Assembly: GCF_001999465.1 (NCBI RefSeq) | Contig: NZ_MQMF01000002.1 | Location: 62,001 to 126,000 of the forward strand | Direction: 5' to 3' | Length of the DNA stretch: 64,000 nucleotides | Source: Fictibacillus arsenicus | GTDB taxonomy: Bacteria > Bacillota > Bacilli > Bacillales > Fictibacillaceae | Shown here: piece by piece, positions 36,993-47,710 of the stretch | Position numbering within the stretch: position 1 is the stretch's first letter | Layout: each line of letters begins with the position of its first letter | Position numbers and translations under genes: made by a program | Notes under the pieces: model-generated | The model's input: the letters and a program-made list of their open reading frames with translations, nothing else | What the model was told of the DNA's origin: nothing | The model's database searches: none

Positions 36993-37032
36993 TTAAGATT
37001 CATATCATCTGAATGCAAAAAGTCATACGACT

Positions 37033-37123
37033 CCACATCCCTACGCAGGCATTATCCAGCTTCAGGTTCAAAGGGTCGGGAGAACACTCCCCTCTCAGCC
37101 CATTAATAGGACTCCCCCTGTGG
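37033..37123 (-). promoter_or_regulatory. TPP riboswitch (THI box)
   Basis: The minus strand shows all the conserved parts of the aptamer. P1 is CCACA and TGTGG. The pyrimidine-sensing GGGCTGAGAGG is followed by CCCGACCCTTTGAACCTG, AGCTGGATAATGCC and GCGTAGGGA. The order and spacing fit the canonical THI element. It precedes thiT-thiN, with the terminator as the output. Confidence 0.97.
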
Positions 37124-37147
37124 TTACTTATTTTATTAACACTTTAA

Positions 37148-37795
37148 TTATACACCACGTATGACGCTTATTGCATCTTTTAAATCTTTTTTCCCATATA
37201 TGGCAGATCCGGCTACTAAAACGTTGGCACCAGCTTCAATGCATAATGGCGCAGTTTCTGCATTAACACCGCCATCCACCTCAATTTCTACATTAAGCCC
37301 ATGAGTCTGTACTAGTTCAGAAACTTCTTTGATCTTAGGGACAACATTTTGGATAAATGACTGTCCGCCAAATCCAGGATTAACGGTCATAAGCAATACC
37401 ATATCGATATCATGAATGATATGTTTTATTAAATCAACTGGTGTAGCTGGGTTTAATACAACACCTGCTTTAACACCTTTAGCTTTAATCAGTTGTATCG
37501 TTCTGTGAAGGTGAGTTGCCGCTTCAACATGAACAGTAATAATATCTGCTCCTGCATCAGCAAATTCTTCAATATATGAATCGGGATTCTCTATCATTAA
37601 ATGAACGTCCAGCGGCAGTTCAGTCAATGGACGTATTGCTTTAAGAACGAGAGGACCCATCGTAATATTCGGTACAAAATGTCCGTCCATAACATCTACA
37701 TGGATGTAATCGGCACCGGCCATCTCAACCGCTTTTATTTCTTCGCCTAACTTTGAAAAGTCAGCTGATAAAATGGAAGGAGCTATTTTAACCAT
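37148..37795 (-). CDS. rpe: ribulose-phosphate 3-epimerase
   Basis: Pentose-phosphate enzyme interconverting ribulose-5-phosphate and xylulose-5-phosphate. It has 215 residues forming a TIM barrel. [17 protein letters not shown] is the N-terminal signature. [18 protein letters not shown] carries metal and catalytic residues, followed by [13 protein letters not shown] and EVDGGVN. Its ATG directly follows the rsgA stop, so the two are coupled. Confidence 0.97.
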   Translation of the reverse strand: MVKIAPSILSADFSKLGEEIKAVEMAGADYIHVDVMDGHFVPNITMGPLVLKAIRPLTELPLDVHLMIENPDSYIEEFADAGADIITVHVEAATHLHRTIQLIKAKGVKAGVVLNPATPVDLIKHIIHDIDMVLLMTVNPGFGGQSFIQNVVPKIKEVSELVQTHGLNVEIEVDGGVNAETAPLCIEAGANVLVAGSAIYGKKDLKDAISVIRGV

Positions 37796-38686
37796 TTAGT
37801 ACCTCCGTTTTTGATCTTTTATTTCCTGTAAAAAGCTCACGTAGTGGTCATATCGAAATTGTGGAATTGCGCCTTCTTCGACACCCTGTTTGACAGCACA
37901 TTTAGGTTCTGAAGTATGTGAACACACGCGGAACTTACAATTTCCGCGCCTCTCATTCATCTCTGGAAAATACATAGACAAGTCTTCAGCCTCAATGTTC
38001 ATGAAATCCAAGGAACTGAAACCGGGTGTATCAGCGACAAGACCGTTGCCAAACAAGATAAGCTCAACATGGCGAGTTGTATGTTTCCCCCGTCCTAAGT
38101 GACTTGATATCTCGTTCGTTTCAAGCATAAGCTCTGGATTAATAGCATTTAATAACGACGATTTTCCGACACCTGATTGCCCCGCAAATACCGTTACTTT
38201 ATCTTTAAAAAGCGGGTAGAACATCTCCAGACTGTCGTCTGTTTTTGTAGAAGTCGGAAACACATCGTAGCCTAATTTTTTATATGTTTCAATATATTTG
38301 TTTATCTCGTCCAGGTCATCAGTACCCTGGACGAGATCCATCTTCGAAATACAGATTACAGGCAAAATATCATTTGCCTCTATATGAACTAGAAACCTGT
38401 CTAAGAGAAGCGTGCTAAAATCAGGTTCGGTTGCCGAAAAAACGAGTATTGCCTGGTCTACGTTTGCGATGGGCGGACGGACTAATTCATTTTTTCTTTC
38501 TTTCACATCAAGAATATAGCCATCCGTAACATTGCTGGATTCATATTCTACCCAGTCACCAACAAGCGGGTTCACTTTCTTCTTTCGAAAGTTTCCTCTT
38601 CCCCTGCATTGGAAAACTTCAGTCTTGCCTTGTTCCTTTACGTAATAAAAACCAGCCAGCGCTTTAACGATTCTTCCTTCAGGCAT
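37796..38686 (-). CDS. rsgA: small ribosomal subunit biogenesis GTPase RsgA (CpgA)
   Basis: Circularly permuted GTPase that checks 30S maturation. It has 296 residues. The N-terminal OB fold is about 1-65. SKMDL (G4) precedes GQSGVGKSSLLNAI (G1) and DTPGFSS (G3). The zinc domain at the end has CKFRVCSHTSEPKCAVKQ. It lies 2 nt after prkC, whose kinase phosphorylates this protein in B. subtilis, matching the conserved prpC-prkC-cpgA order. Confidence 0.97.
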   Translation of the reverse strand: MPEGRIVKALAGFYYVKEQGKTEVFQCRGRGNFRKKKVNPLVGDWVEYESSNVTDGYILDVKERKNELVRPPIANVDQAILVFSATEPDFSTLLLDRFLVHIEANDILPVICISKMDLVQGTDDLDEINKYIETYKKLGYDVFPTSTKTDDSLEMFYPLFKDKVTVFAGQSGVGKSSLLNAINPELMLETNEISSHLGRGKHTTRHVELILFGNGLVADTPGFSSLDFMNIEAEDLSMYFPEMNERRGNCKFRVCSHTSEPKCAVKQGVEEGAIPQFRYDHYVSFLQEIKDQKRRY

Positions 38687-38688
38687 GC

Positions 38689-40659
38689 TTAATCACCATC
38701 GTCCCCTTCCTGAATATCATCATAATTTATTGTTTCTTTCTTTGCTTCTTTTTCATTTATATAAACAACATAAGAAGCTGTGCCGCCTTCAGCAATAGTT
38801 AAAGGAAGAGTATACTCCTTTGATTCTGTTATTTCTTCTTCCACAAAAACTTCATTTGCTGCATTTTTGTCTGAATAAACAATTCTTACTCGGGCAGGCT
38901 CTTTTTTCTCTTTTTTGCCTAGCTTAACTTCGATCTTTTCCGTGGTGGTTCGGTCTCCTGAAGTTTCATCAGATTCAGCTGGCTCTTCTTCTTTATTTGG
39001 ATCAGGGCCATCGGATAGAACTACAGTAATCGTTGCTCCCTTTTCAACTTGTGTAAAAGGAGCTGGGTCTTGAGAAATAACTTTTCCTTTTTCTACTGTA
39101 TCCGAATACTCAGATGTAAATTCAGCTATCAATCCCTCATTATCTGCAAATGTTTGAACAACCTGCTGAGTTAATCCGATTAAATTCGAAATTTGTACCG
39201 TCGGTGTACCCGAACTGACTGTTAAAGTAACGGTAGTCTCAGCAGGAGTTACCTTCTCATCTCTGTCAGGACTTTGAGTAAGCACCGTCCCTTCTGGCTC
39301 TGAATCAGATTCCTCATAATTGATATCAATATCCGTAAATCCTTTATCTTTTAAAAGTGCCTGTGCTGATTCGATGTTGTAGCCTTCTACATCAGGCATA
39401 TCTTCCTTTTCCGGACCTTTTGAAACATGAAGTGTAATAACTGCATGTTCTTTTACAACCGTTCCACCAGAAGGATTCTGCCGGATTACATGGCCGTCTT
39501 CAACTTCAGGATCAAAAATTTCTTCGCGCTTTACATCCAGATTTTTTGCTTTTAATTGATCAAATGCATCCTCATAATCGTCTCCAACTACATCTGGAAC
39601 ATTGACTTCTTGTACAGAAAATACAGATGACCATATGGTAAATGCAGCGATTGCCGCTCCGCCTAGTAAAAGAAAGGTAATCAAAAGAATCAGCCACCAT
39701 TTCTTTTTCTTCTTTTGTGGCGTTTTCACTTCTTCATTGATAACTGGTTTTTCTTCAACAGGAGGTGGAACTACTGGTGGGATGAATTTAGTTTTTTCAT
39801 CCTCATCGCTGTCCTCATTCCATTTTTGCACATACATTCGTTCCGGCAAAAGTGCAGAGTTCATATCAATTAATAGCTCTTGTGCACTGTTATACCTTTT
39901 TAGAGGATTTTTTGCCAATGCTTTTAAAATGATGTTCTCAACACTTTGAGGAATCTCAGGATTAAGCCTGCGTGGCTCTATCACATTTTCCTGCAGGTGT
40001 TTTAACGCAACCGAAACCGGAGATTCACCAACAAACGGTACTCTGCCTGTAACCATTTCATATAAAACTGCTCCGAACGAATAAATATCAGACTTTGCAT
40101 TGGCAATTCCACCGCGAGCTTGTTCAGGAGAAAAATAATGAACAGAACCCAATATTGAATTAGTATGTGTAATGGTTGCAGAAGTAATAGCCAGCGCAAT
40201 CCCGAAATCAGTAAGTTTCGCTGTTCCATTTTCAGTAATTAAGATATTGTGCGGTTTAATATCACGATGAATAATTCCATGATCATGGGCAACTGCCATA
40301 CCTGAAACAATTTGCTTCATAATGTGCAAGGATTCTTCTACAGATATTTTCCCATGTTCTTTTATGTATTGTTTAAGTGTCTTTCCTTGCACGTACTCCA
40401 TAACAATAAAATAGATCTCTTCGTCTTCTCCGACATCATATATACTCACAATGTTCGGATGGTCCAGACTTGTAGCTGATTCTGCTTCCCTTTTAAAACG
40501 TCTAATAAAATCTTCATCCTTATTAAACTCTGAACGAAGAACTTTTACAGCAACATCCCGATCGAGAATTAAATCTTTTGCTCGATAAACGATGGCCATT
40601 CCGCCGTCACCAATTACTTCTAAAAGTTTGTAGCGGCCACTGACTCTTTTTCCAATCAT
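38689..40659 (-). CDS. prkC: serine/threonine protein kinase PrkC with PASTA domains
   Basis: Membrane kinase that senses peptidoglycan fragments and controls growth, germination and wall metabolism. It has 656 residues. The kinase domain (about 10-265) has GDGGMAIVYRA, K39, the catalytic loop HRDIKPHN (D133) and DFG. One membrane segment (about 325-348, WWLILLITFLLLGGAAIAAF) is followed by three external PASTA repeats (about 355-560). An acidic linker and a short C-terminal beta domain complete it. The ATG overlaps the prpC stop. Confidence 0.97.
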   Translation of the reverse strand: MIGKRVSGRYKLLEVIGDGGMAIVYRAKDLILDRDVAVKVLRSEFNKDEDFIRRFKREAESATSLDHPNIVSIYDVGEDEEIYFIVMEYVQGKTLKQYIKEHGKISVEESLHIMKQIVSGMAVAHDHGIIHRDIKPHNILITENGTAKLTDFGIALAITSATITHTNSILGSVHYFSPEQARGGIANAKSDIYSFGAVLYEMVTGRVPFVGESPVSVALKHLQENVIEPRRLNPEIPQSVENIILKALAKNPLKRYNSAQELLIDMNSALLPERMYVQKWNEDSDEDEKTKFIPPVVPPPVEEKPVINEEVKTPQKKKKKWWLILLITFLLLGGAAIAAFTIWSSVFSVQEVNVPDVVGDDYEDAFDQLKAKNLDVKREEIFDPEVEDGHVIRQNPSGGTVVKEHAVITLHVSKGPEKEDMPDVEGYNIESAQALLKDKGFTDIDINYEESDSEPEGTVLTQSPDRDEKVTPAETTVTLTVSSGTPTVQISNLIGLTQQVVQTFADNEGLIAEFTSEYSDTVEKGKVISQDPAPFTQVEKGATITVVLSDGPDPNKEEEPAESDETSGDRTTTEKIEVKLGKKEKKEPARVRIVYSDKNAANEVFVEEEITESKEYTLPLTIAEGGTASYVVYINEKEAKKETINYDDIQEGDDGD

Positions 40660-41414
40660 GCTTTTGCTTCCCCTTTTGTTTCTGTGTCAGAACTATTTTG
40701 AATAAGGATAGCAGTTATGTTATCTTCTCCACCCGCATCTTTTGCCCAGGTTATTAGTTTTTCAACCTTTTCGACAACGGTTTCCATTGAGTTATCCAAT
40801 GCTTCTTTAATTTTTTTAAAAGAAACTTTGTCTGATAATCCATCTGAACAAAGCAAGAGATAATCACCAGAGTTCCAAGTGATCACATTTAATTCTGCCT
40901 CAACGGTTTCATCGGTTCCAACAGCTTTCATAATCATGTTTCGTCTTGGGTGAATTTCAGCTTCATCTTCTGTGATCTGACCTGATTTTACGAGCTCTTG
41001 AACAAGAGAATGATCGTCTGTAACCCTTTTTAATTCACCTTTTGAATACAAATAACATCTGCTGTCACCAATGTGAGCAACTGTAATCTCACTCTTCGTT
41101 CCCAAGGCAGCTACAATCGTTGTACCCATGCCTCTAGTCTCAGGGTTAACTTGAGAAAATTGAAAAATGTGTTTATTTGTATCGCTCAGTACATTTTGAA
41201 TCCAATCTTTTATATTTCCTACGTTTTCTTCAAAATGAACCCAAGCTTCTTTAATCACTTTAAGGGCTTCCTGACTTGCGATATCCCCCGCCTTATGACC
41301 GCCCATACCATCAGCAATAACTGCAAGAAAGTGCTCACCCTTTGTGAACACTTCCCCGCTGTCTTCATTATGCTTCCTTACCATTCCAACATCCGTTTGA
41401 AAGGCAATTTGCAT
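40656..41414 (-). CDS. prpC: PP2C-type serine/threonine phosphatase PrpC (Stp)
   Basis: Metal-dependent phosphatase that reverses PrkC phosphorylation. The start is ATG 41414 (252 residues, MQIAFQTDVGMVRKHNEDSG), with AGGTGA upstream; longer readings overlap rlmN. Metal-binding aspartates are in HNEDSGEVF, VIADGMGGHKAGDIAS, LLLCSDGLSD and EDNITAILI. It sits between rlmN and prkC, overlapping prkC by 4 nt, and the kinase-phosphatase pair is co-expressed. Confidence 0.96.
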   Translation of the reverse strand: MQIAFQTDVGMVRKHNEDSGEVFTKGEHFLAVIADGMGGHKAGDIASQEALKVIKEAWVHFEENVGNIKDWIQNVLSDTNKHIFQFSQVNPETRGMGTTIVAALGTKSEITVAHIGDSRCYLYSKGELKRVTDDHSLVQELVKSGQITEDEAEIHPRRNMIMKAVGTDETVEAELNVITWNSGDYLLLCSDGLSDKVSFKKIKEALDNSMETVVEKVEKLITWAKDAGGEDNITAILIQNSSDTETKGEAKA

Positions 41415-41421
41415 ATCCCCG

Positions 41422-42507
41422 TCACCTCGTCTCTTCTTTACGTTCCTTCGCACGCAGCTGACCGCATGCTGCGTCAATGTCATGTCCTTGTTCTCTTCTG
41501 ATGGTGGCATTAATGCCTCTTGAGGTTAACGTCTCTAAGAACTTAAATATTTGTGTTTTCGGTGTTCTTACATAATCTCTTTCTGGTACATAGTTAACGG
41601 GAATCAAGTTAACATGGCACTTGATATCTTTAATAAGATCTGCAAGCTCATTTGCGTGTTCCACTGTATCGTTAACTTTTCCAAATAACCCATATTCAAA
41701 TGTTACGCGTCTGCCGGTCTTCTTAATGTAATAACGAATAGAATCCATTAATTCGTTTAAAGGATACATTCTGTTTACTGGCATTAAGCGGCTTCTTGTT
41801 TCTGTGTTCGGCGCATGAAGAGAGATGGCAAAATTAATCTGCATTCCTTCATCAGCAAATTTATAAATATAAGGAACCACACCGCTTGTTGAAATCGTGA
41901 TATGGCGCGCTCCTATATTAAGGCCAAGATCATGGTTGATAATCTTAAGGAATGACATAAGTCCTTCATAATTATCAAACGGTTCTCCAATTCCCATGAC
42001 AACAACAGAACTTACTCTTTCTTCTGTTACATCTAGAGCTCTTTGAACCTGAAGAACCTGGGCAACAATTTCACCTGCTTGCAGATTGCGCTTCAATCCA
42101 CCCAAAGTAGACGCACAGAAGGTACAGCCAAGTCGGCACCCAACTTGTGTTGTTACACAAATACTGTTTCCATACTCATGTCTCATAAGTACAGTCTCGA
42201 TTGAATAGCCATCTTGCAGTTCAAATAAGAATTTGATCGTGCCATCGGCTGATTCCTGGCGTACCACTTCTTTTAATGGTTTGATATAAAAATCTTTTTC
42301 CAGCTTCTCACGTAAACCTGTTGGAAGGTTTGTCATCTCCTCAAAAGAAGACACACGTTTTTTATACAGCCATTCAAAGATTTGTTTGCCTCTGAATTTA
42401 GGCTCTCTAATATCCGTCAGCCAAGCTTCAAGTTCATGAAGCTCCAATGAGAATATAGAAGGTTTAATATTAGGCTTTGTCTGTTTATCTGTTAACGGTT
42501 TAAGCAT
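41422..42507 (-). CDS. rlmN: 23S rRNA (A2503)/tRNA (A37) C2-methyltransferase RlmN
   Basis: Radical-SAM methyltransferase acting on the peptidyl-transferase centre. The start is ATG 42507 (361 residues, [20 protein letters not shown]), overlapping the rsmB stop by 8 nt; an upstream start would lie inside rsmB. The cluster motif CxxxCxxC is in [17 protein letters not shown]. The conserved [10 protein letters not shown] and the C-terminal cysteine in [11 protein letters not shown] (transient methyl carrier region) are present. Confidence 0.96.
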   Translation of the reverse strand: MLKPLTDKQTKPNIKPSIFSLELHELEAWLTDIREPKFRGKQIFEWLYKKRVSSFEEMTNLPTGLREKLEKDFYIKPLKEVVRQESADGTIKFLFELQDGYSIETVLMRHEYGNSICVTTQVGCRLGCTFCASTLGGLKRNLQAGEIVAQVLQVQRALDVTEERVSSVVVMGIGEPFDNYEGLMSFLKIINHDLGLNIGARHITISTSGVVPYIYKFADEGMQINFAISLHAPNTETRSRLMPVNRMYPLNELMDSIRYYIKKTGRRVTFEYGLFGKVNDTVEHANELADLIKDIKCHVNLIPVNYVPERDYVRTPKTQIFKFLETLTSRGINATIRREQGHDIDAACGQLRAKERKEETR

Positions 42508-43873
42508 GTTTCTCACCACCTGTTGTCTTTTTTCTGAAAGCCGCAATGTAAAAGCCGTCACTATTAAAATAATGAGGCATAATTTGCAGATCTGATCGTC
42601 CTTCTATTATAAAGGTTTTCACATTTTCTGGCATCTTTTCGGAAAAATCAGAATCCCATTCAAATTCCGGGTGATTTTGCAGGAACCATTCTGCTATTTC
42701 ACTGTTTTCTTCCTGATCTACAGTACAAGTGCTGTAGACAAGGGTGCCTCCAGCTTTCACCATTTGAGAGGCAGATTCCAATATATCCTTTTGAATAGAA
42801 GCAAGCTTTAGTACATCTTCTTCTGTTTTAGACCATTTAAGATCCGGTTTCTTGCGTATTACCCCAAAACCGCTGCAGGGGGCATCAACAAGAACTCTGT
42901 CAAAAGATGCAGCATCAAATTTTTCTCCAGCATTTCTAGCATCCAAAACTGAAGCCTCGATATTCTTAAGTCCCAGTCTTTCTGCTTGTTTATTAATCAA
43001 TTTAATCTTATGGGCATGAAGGTCCAGAGAAACAACTTTCCCATTTCCATTCATCATTTCTGACATATGGGTTGATTTGCCGCCTGGAGCAGCACATGCA
43101 TCGAGAATGGTTTCTCCAGGTAAAGGAGCGACAACTCTTGCAACAAGCATAGAGCTTTCATCCTGAATCGTAACAAATCCTTTATCATATACTTCTGTTC
43201 CGGGAAGATAGCCGTCTTTTATTATGATACCCTCAGGAGACAATTCTCCTTCTTCTGCAGAAACTCCTTCTTCTTTCAGCTTCTGAAGAACTTCGTCTCT
43301 TGTTGTCAGCATCGTATTTACCCTCGCTGTAACCGGTGACGGCAAAAGGTTTGATTCTGCCATTTTTTCTGCATCTTCATTTCCGAACTGAGAGCTCCAG
43401 CGTTCAAAAAGCCACTGTGGCATGCTGTAAGTTAAAGCCGATTTTTCTGAACCGGCACCTGCTTTTTTATCCATCTCAGCTGTTCCCTCACGCTGTAATT
43501 TGCGCAGAATACCGTTTACAAGACCTGCTAGACCTTGATGTCCTCTTTGTTTAGCGATTTCTGCTGCTTCATGGATGATTGCATGATCAGGAACACGGTC
43601 CATGTAAAGCATCTGAAAAATAGACAATCTGAGCAATGATAGAACCCAGCGGTCTTTTTTCTTAATTGGTTTATTCAGCAGTTGATCCAAATAAAAATCG
43701 ATCGTGTTTTTACGCTGAATCGTACCATAAACGATGCTCGTTAAAAGACCTTTATCAATATCTTTTACATTTGCTTTTTGAAGCGCCTGATTCAGCTGTA
43801 AATTTGAGTAAGCCTGATTTTGTTCTATTTTGATTAAAACGTCCAGGGCGATTGCCCGTATGTTGTTTTCCAA
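42500..43873 (-). CDS. rsmB: 16S rRNA (cytosine-967-C5)-methyltransferase RsmB
   Basis: SAM-dependent rRNA methyltransferase. It has 457 residues from a TTG start (43873) with AGGTGA upstream. The N-terminal NusB-like domain (about 1-140) is followed by the methyltransferase domain: [19 protein letters not shown] (SAM loop), [12 protein letters not shown] with one catalytic cysteine and [13 protein letters not shown] with the second. It starts 2 nt after fmt, in the conserved def-fmt-rsmB order. Confidence 0.96.
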   Translation of the reverse strand: MENNIRAIALDVLIKIEQNQAYSNLQLNQALQKANVKDIDKGLLTSIVYGTIQRKNTIDFYLDQLLNKPIKKKDRWVLSLLRLSIFQMLYMDRVPDHAIIHEAAEIAKQRGHQGLAGLVNGILRKLQREGTAEMDKKAGAGSEKSALTYSMPQWLFERWSSQFGNEDAEKMAESNLLPSPVTARVNTMLTTRDEVLQKLKEEGVSAEEGELSPEGIIIKDGYLPGTEVYDKGFVTIQDESSMLVARVVAPLPGETILDACAAPGGKSTHMSEMMNGNGKVVSLDLHAHKIKLINKQAERLGLKNIEASVLDARNAGEKFDAASFDRVLVDAPCSGFGVIRKKPDLKWSKTEEDVLKLASIQKDILESASQMVKAGGTLVYSTCTVDQEENSEIAEWFLQNHPEFEWDSDFSEKMPENVKTFIIEGRSDLQIMPHYFNSDGFYIAAFRKKTTGGEKHA

Positions 43874-43875
43874 CT

Positions 43876-44805
43876 TTATTCACCTAATTTCAAGCCTTGT
43901 GGTATGCTTGCTCCTTTAAGATAATCACTTGCAAGCATTCTCTTTTTCCCAGAAAGCTGTAAGTCTGTAATTATAATGCTTGTTTGGTCTCCTGCGGCAA
44001 CTTGAAGTCCATTTTCATGTATGCCGATAACAGTACCAGGTTCTGTAGATGCATTCGTTTTTTGCTTTTCTGCCCACCAAACTTTAAGAGGCTGACCGTT
44101 TAATAACGTATAAGCAACAGGCCACGGATGGAGACCGCGAATATGGTTATAGATCTCATCCCCTGAGCGGGTCCAATCGATCTTCTCCTGTTCTCGAGTT
44201 ATGTTCCAGGCAAAAGTTACTTCATCTTCCTTTTGAGGGACTGGGGTAATTTTCCCTTCAACAAGCAAAGGTATGGTTTCTGATAACAATTTTGCACCAG
44301 CAGCACTTAATTTGTCATGCATGGAACCTACATGGTCATTTTCTTCGATCGGTACTTCAACTTGGGTAAGTATATCACCTGCGTCTAATTTTTCAACCAT
44401 GTACATAATCGTGATGCCAGTTTTATCATTTCCGTCGATTATACTTTTATGGATCGGCGCTCCGCCTCTGTATTTCGGTAGCAATGAGGCATGGACATTG
44501 ATGCAGCCATGTTGAGGTGTTTCTAAAATTGCATTAGGCAGAATCTGTCCATAAGCGGCCGTAACAATCAGATCAGGTTGAAGAGCCAGAATCTCTTCAT
44601 AGCTTTCACGCAGCTTTACGGGTTGATACACTGGAATGCCATGTTTGATCGCTTCTTCTTTAACAGGTGTCTGCTTAATTTCTTTTTTTCTGCCTACTGG
44701 CTTGTCCGGCTGTGTAACAACGCCAATAACGTCATAGCCATCTTCCACTAACTGACGAAGTACGGGTACGGAAAAGTCAGGTGTTCCCATAAATAATATC
44801 TTCAT
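43876..44805 (-). CDS. fmt: methionyl-tRNA formyltransferase
   Basis: Formylates initiator Met-tRNA using 10-formyl-tetrahydrofolate. It has 309 residues. [15 protein letters not shown] is the N-terminal signature. The catalytic segment is [21 protein letters not shown] with the essential aspartate in [11 protein letters not shown]. The C-terminal tRNA-binding domain starts near residue 205. It lies 6 nt after def, and the two enzymes work in sequence on new proteins. Confidence 0.97.
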   Translation of the reverse strand: MKILFMGTPDFSVPVLRQLVEDGYDVIGVVTQPDKPVGRKKEIKQTPVKEEAIKHGIPVYQPVKLRESYEEILALQPDLIVTAAYGQILPNAILETPQHGCINVHASLLPKYRGGAPIHKSIIDGNDKTGITIMYMVEKLDAGDILTQVEVPIEENDHVGSMHDKLSAAGAKLLSETIPLLVEGKITPVPQKEDEVTFAWNITREQEKIDWTRSGDEIYNHIRGLHPWPVAYTLLNGQPLKVWWAEKQKTNASTEPGTVIGIHENGLQVAAGDQTSIIITDLQLSGKKRMLASDYLKGASIPQGLKLGE

Positions 44806-44811
44806 GTTATC

Positions 44812-45285
44812 CTATCTCTCCATTTCCTCGTTTTCGTAATATGCGATAACTTTAGATGTAAACAAAATACCGTGCAGATGATCAATCTCATGGAGAAGTG
44901 CCCTGGCAAGAAAATCGTTTGCTTTTATAGTAAATTCTTTTCCGTTCTCATCTTGTGCTTTTACCGTTACATCAAAAGGGCGTTCTACTTCACCGAAAAG
45001 ACCCGGGAAGCTCAAGCAGCCTTCTGGTCCCGTCTGGCTTCCGGATGATGCTTTTACTACCGGATTGATCAACACGATCTGCCCCTTTTCATCACCAACA
45101 TCTACAACTGCAATCTGTTTAGCAATCCCGATCTGAGGGGCTGCAAGCCCTACTCCTTCTGCATCGTACATCGTATCAAACATATCGTTTACAAGTTTTT
45201 TTAGTTTTTTATCAAACACTGTTACCGGTTTACATTCTGTTTCTAAAACTGGATCTGGGTGTTCTACAATCTTTAGAATTGTCAT
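44812..45285 (-). CDS. def: peptide deformylase
   Basis: Metal-dependent removal of N-formyl groups from nascent proteins. It has 157 residues. All three motifs are visible: GVGLAAPQIG, EGCLSFPG with the metal-binding cysteine and HEIDHLHG with the metal-binding histidines and catalytic glutamate. It belongs to the shorter type. It starts 16 nt after priA and precedes fmt. Confidence 0.97.
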   Translation of the reverse strand: MTILKIVEHPDPVLETECKPVTVFDKKLKKLVNDMFDTMYDAEGVGLAAPQIGIAKQIAVVDVGDEKGQIVLINPVVKASSGSQTGPEGCLSFPGLFGEVERPFDVTVKAQDENGKEFTIKANDFLARALLHEIDHLHGILFTSKVIAYYENEEMER

Positions 45286-45301
45286 CGTATTCTCCTAACT
45301 G

Positions 45302-47710
45302 CTACATGAGTGTCTGGGCATTTAACTCTCCAGTAATCTGCAGATCTTTAATACTTTTATCTTTTTGAAAATGAGCTATTATTTCTTCAAACCAGCTTCT
45401 CAGCTCTGGTTCATTTTTGTATTTTATCATTACCTGGTAGCGATATCTATCCTTCACACGCGCTATCGGTGATGTAACAGGACCAAGCATGAGACTTTCA
45501 GATGACAGTCTTTTTGATAGAAAGCTTGCTGCCTTTTCGCTTGCTTCAACAACCTGCATCAATTCCAAATGACTGAAGGTTAGAAGGCCCAAATAATAAA
45601 ACGGCGGATATTGATGCAGTTTTCTTGTTTTCATTTCATGATTATAAAAACTGAGATAGTCATGCTGTGAAGCTAACTGGATACTGTAATGTTCTATGTC
45701 ATATCCTTGAACAATAACTTTCCCTTCCAGCTCATGCCTCCCTGCACGGCCACTCACTTGTGTTAGCAGCTGAAATGTTTTTTCTGACGCTCTGAAATCA
45801 GGTAGATGCAGCATCGTATCAGCAGCCAAAACGCCTACTAATGTTACTTTTGGGAAATCAAGTCCTTTTGCGATCATCTGTGTGCCAAGCAAAATATCTG
45901 CTTCACCATTCCCAAAAGAAGTTAGCAGTTTTTCATGGCTTCCTTTTTTTGAAGTTGTATCTACGTCCATCCTGATCACTCTAGCTTCAGGCAAAACTTT
46001 AGCAAGCTCTTCTTCCACCTTTTGTGTACCTGTTCCAAAAAAACGAATGTGCTCTGAGGAACACGAAGGACATGCTGAAGGGGTAATCTCTTTATAGCCG
46101 CAATAGTGGCATTTTAATTCACCGTATCTTTTATGATAGGTTAAAGAAATATCGCAATGCGGACATTGTGCTACATATCCGCAATCTCTGCACAAAATGA
46201 ATGAGGCATAACCGCGCCGGTTAAGAAAAAGAACAGATTGCTCTCCTTTTTCAATTCCCGCTTTTAGTTTTTCCATTAATTCATTAGAAAACATCGAGCG
46301 GTTTCCGTTCTTCAACTCATCCCTCATGTCCACAATGGTCACTTCTGGCATCGGATTTGAATGAACACGGGAGCTTAGTTCAGCAAGTTTGTACCGCCCT
46401 TTTTGGGCTCTAGCATAAGTTTCCAAAGCCGGTGTTGCACTCCCAAGTACAATCGGACAAGAATGATACTTTCCTCTCCATATCGCTACATCTCTAGCAT
46501 GATATCGCGGATGATCTTCTTGCTTATAGCTTGATTCATGTTCTTCGTCTATGATGACGATCCCTAAATTTTCAAAAGGAGCGAAAACAGCAGAACGAGC
46601 GCCAACAACTACAGAAACTTCTTTTCGAAGAATCTTTCTCCATTCATCGTATTTCTCTCCGATAGACAAAGCACTGTGCAATACTGCAACAGAACTTCCA
46701 AAACGCCCTTTAAATCTGTTGACCATCTGAGGAGTGAGCGAGATCTCAGGAACTAAAACGATTGCTTCCTTCCCTTTATCTAAAACAGACTGAATAGATT
46801 GAAGGTAGATCTCTGTCTTTCCGCTACCTGTAACTCCATGAACAAGTATGGTTTGATGTTCATTGTTTTCGATAGAATCTAAAATCGGAGTGATAGCGTT
46901 TTGCTGGTTTTCCGTTAAAGGAAGCGGCTGTGTCTGTTTTATGTTTCTCCCTTGGAAAGGGTCTCTATATACTTCCTTTTCTTCCATATAAACAGCGCCC
47001 TTTTTACAAAGCGACTGAACGGAAGATAAAGAAGCACCTGTCTCATGAAGAATTTCCTGCAGGGAGTATTCGCCTGGCGGTCTGCTTAAAAGCTCTGAAA
47101 TTACAGCTCTTTGTTTTTCGGCTCTTCTCCCATTCTGTTTCAGGAGCTCTTCGGCTTTCGTTTTGTCTGTCAGTGAAACAAATTTAACTTTCTTTTTATT
47201 AGCTTTATCTTTTACTTTATAGACAACATCCAAGACACCTGTTTTTGTCAGTTCCTGAAGTTCCTTAAGCAGATGAGAGTGATTTTTTGTTACTTCGTTT
47301 AAACTAAGTTCTCCACTTGCCGAGAAAAGAACAGACACTTCACTAGATAAAATTTCAGGCTTAAGGACTGTGAAAAATTTTTCATACGTCGCTTTCATTG
47401 CTGCAGGAAGCATCGCCTGATAAGCAGTGATATAAAAACTTAGTGTGTTTTCTGCCAGCCATTGACCTAGATCTATTAGTTCCGGTGTAAGGACAGGAAG
47501 AGGATCAAGTATTTCTGTGATGTTTTTTGTACCTTTTACAGAAGACGATTCCTTAAGAGCTAAAATAAATCCTTGCAGTTTTCTTGGTCCAAATGGAACG
47601 ATAACACGCATACCCGGCTCTGCCCAATTCTCCAACTCATGAGGAACCTTATAATCAAACGTCTTATTGACACTTCCTGAAGGGACATCAACAACGACTG
47701 CCGCGATCAT
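45302..47710 (-). CDS. priA: primosomal protein N' (replication restart helicase PriA)
   Basis: Restarts collapsed replication forks and loads the DnaC helicase through DnaB/DnaI. It has 802 residues. The N-terminal DNA-binding domain is about 1-200. Helicase motifs follow: VHGVTGSGKTEIYLQ (Walker A), DEEH (VIIDEEHESSYKQ) and GSATPALE. Zinc-binding cysteines are in CRDCGYVAQCPHCD and CHYCGYKEITPSACPSC. The C-terminal half has GTQMIAKGLDFPKVTLVG and VSGRAGRHELEG. It overlaps the coaBC stop by 4 nt. Confidence 0.97.
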   Translation of the reverse strand: MIAAVVVDVPSGSVNKTFDYKVPHELENWAEPGMRVIVPFGPRKLQGFILALKESSSVKGTKNITEILDPLPVLTPELIDLGQWLAENTLSFYITAYQAMLPAAMKATYEKFFTVLKPEILSSEVSVLFSASGELSLNEVTKNHSHLLKELQELTKTGVLDVVYKVKDKANKKKVKFVSLTDKTKAEELLKQNGRRAEKQRAVISELLSRPPGEYSLQEILHETGASLSSVQSLCKKGAVYMEEKEVYRDPFQGRNIKQTQPLPLTENQQNAITPILDSIENNEHQTILVHGVTGSGKTEIYLQSIQSVLDKGKEAIVLVPEISLTPQMVNRFKGRFGSSVAVLHSALSIGEKYDEWRKILRKEVSVVVGARSAVFAPFENLGIVIIDEEHESSYKQEDHPRYHARDVAIWRGKYHSCPIVLGSATPALETYARAQKGRYKLAELSSRVHSNPMPEVTIVDMRDELKNGNRSMFSNELMEKLKAGIEKGEQSVLFLNRRGYASFILCRDCGYVAQCPHCDISLTYHKRYGELKCHYCGYKEITPSACPSCSSEHIRFFGTGTQKVEEELAKVLPEARVIRMDVDTTSKKGSHEKLLTSFGNGEADILLGTQMIAKGLDFPKVTLVGVLAADTMLHLPDFRASEKTFQLLTQVSGRAGRHELEGKVIVQGYDIEHYSIQLASQHDYLSFYNHEMKTRKLHQYPPFYYLGLLTFSHLELMQVVEASEKAASFLSKRLSSESLMLGPVTSPIARVKDRYRYQVMIKYKNEPELRSWFEEIIAHFQKDKSIKDLQITGELNAQTLM

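Noticed and set aside
37033-37123. Possible tRNA or other structured RNA near thiT
   Set aside because: The motifs fit a TPP aptamer fully. No tRNA cloverleaf or anticodon arm is present, and I saw no tRNA or rRNA anywhere in the window.
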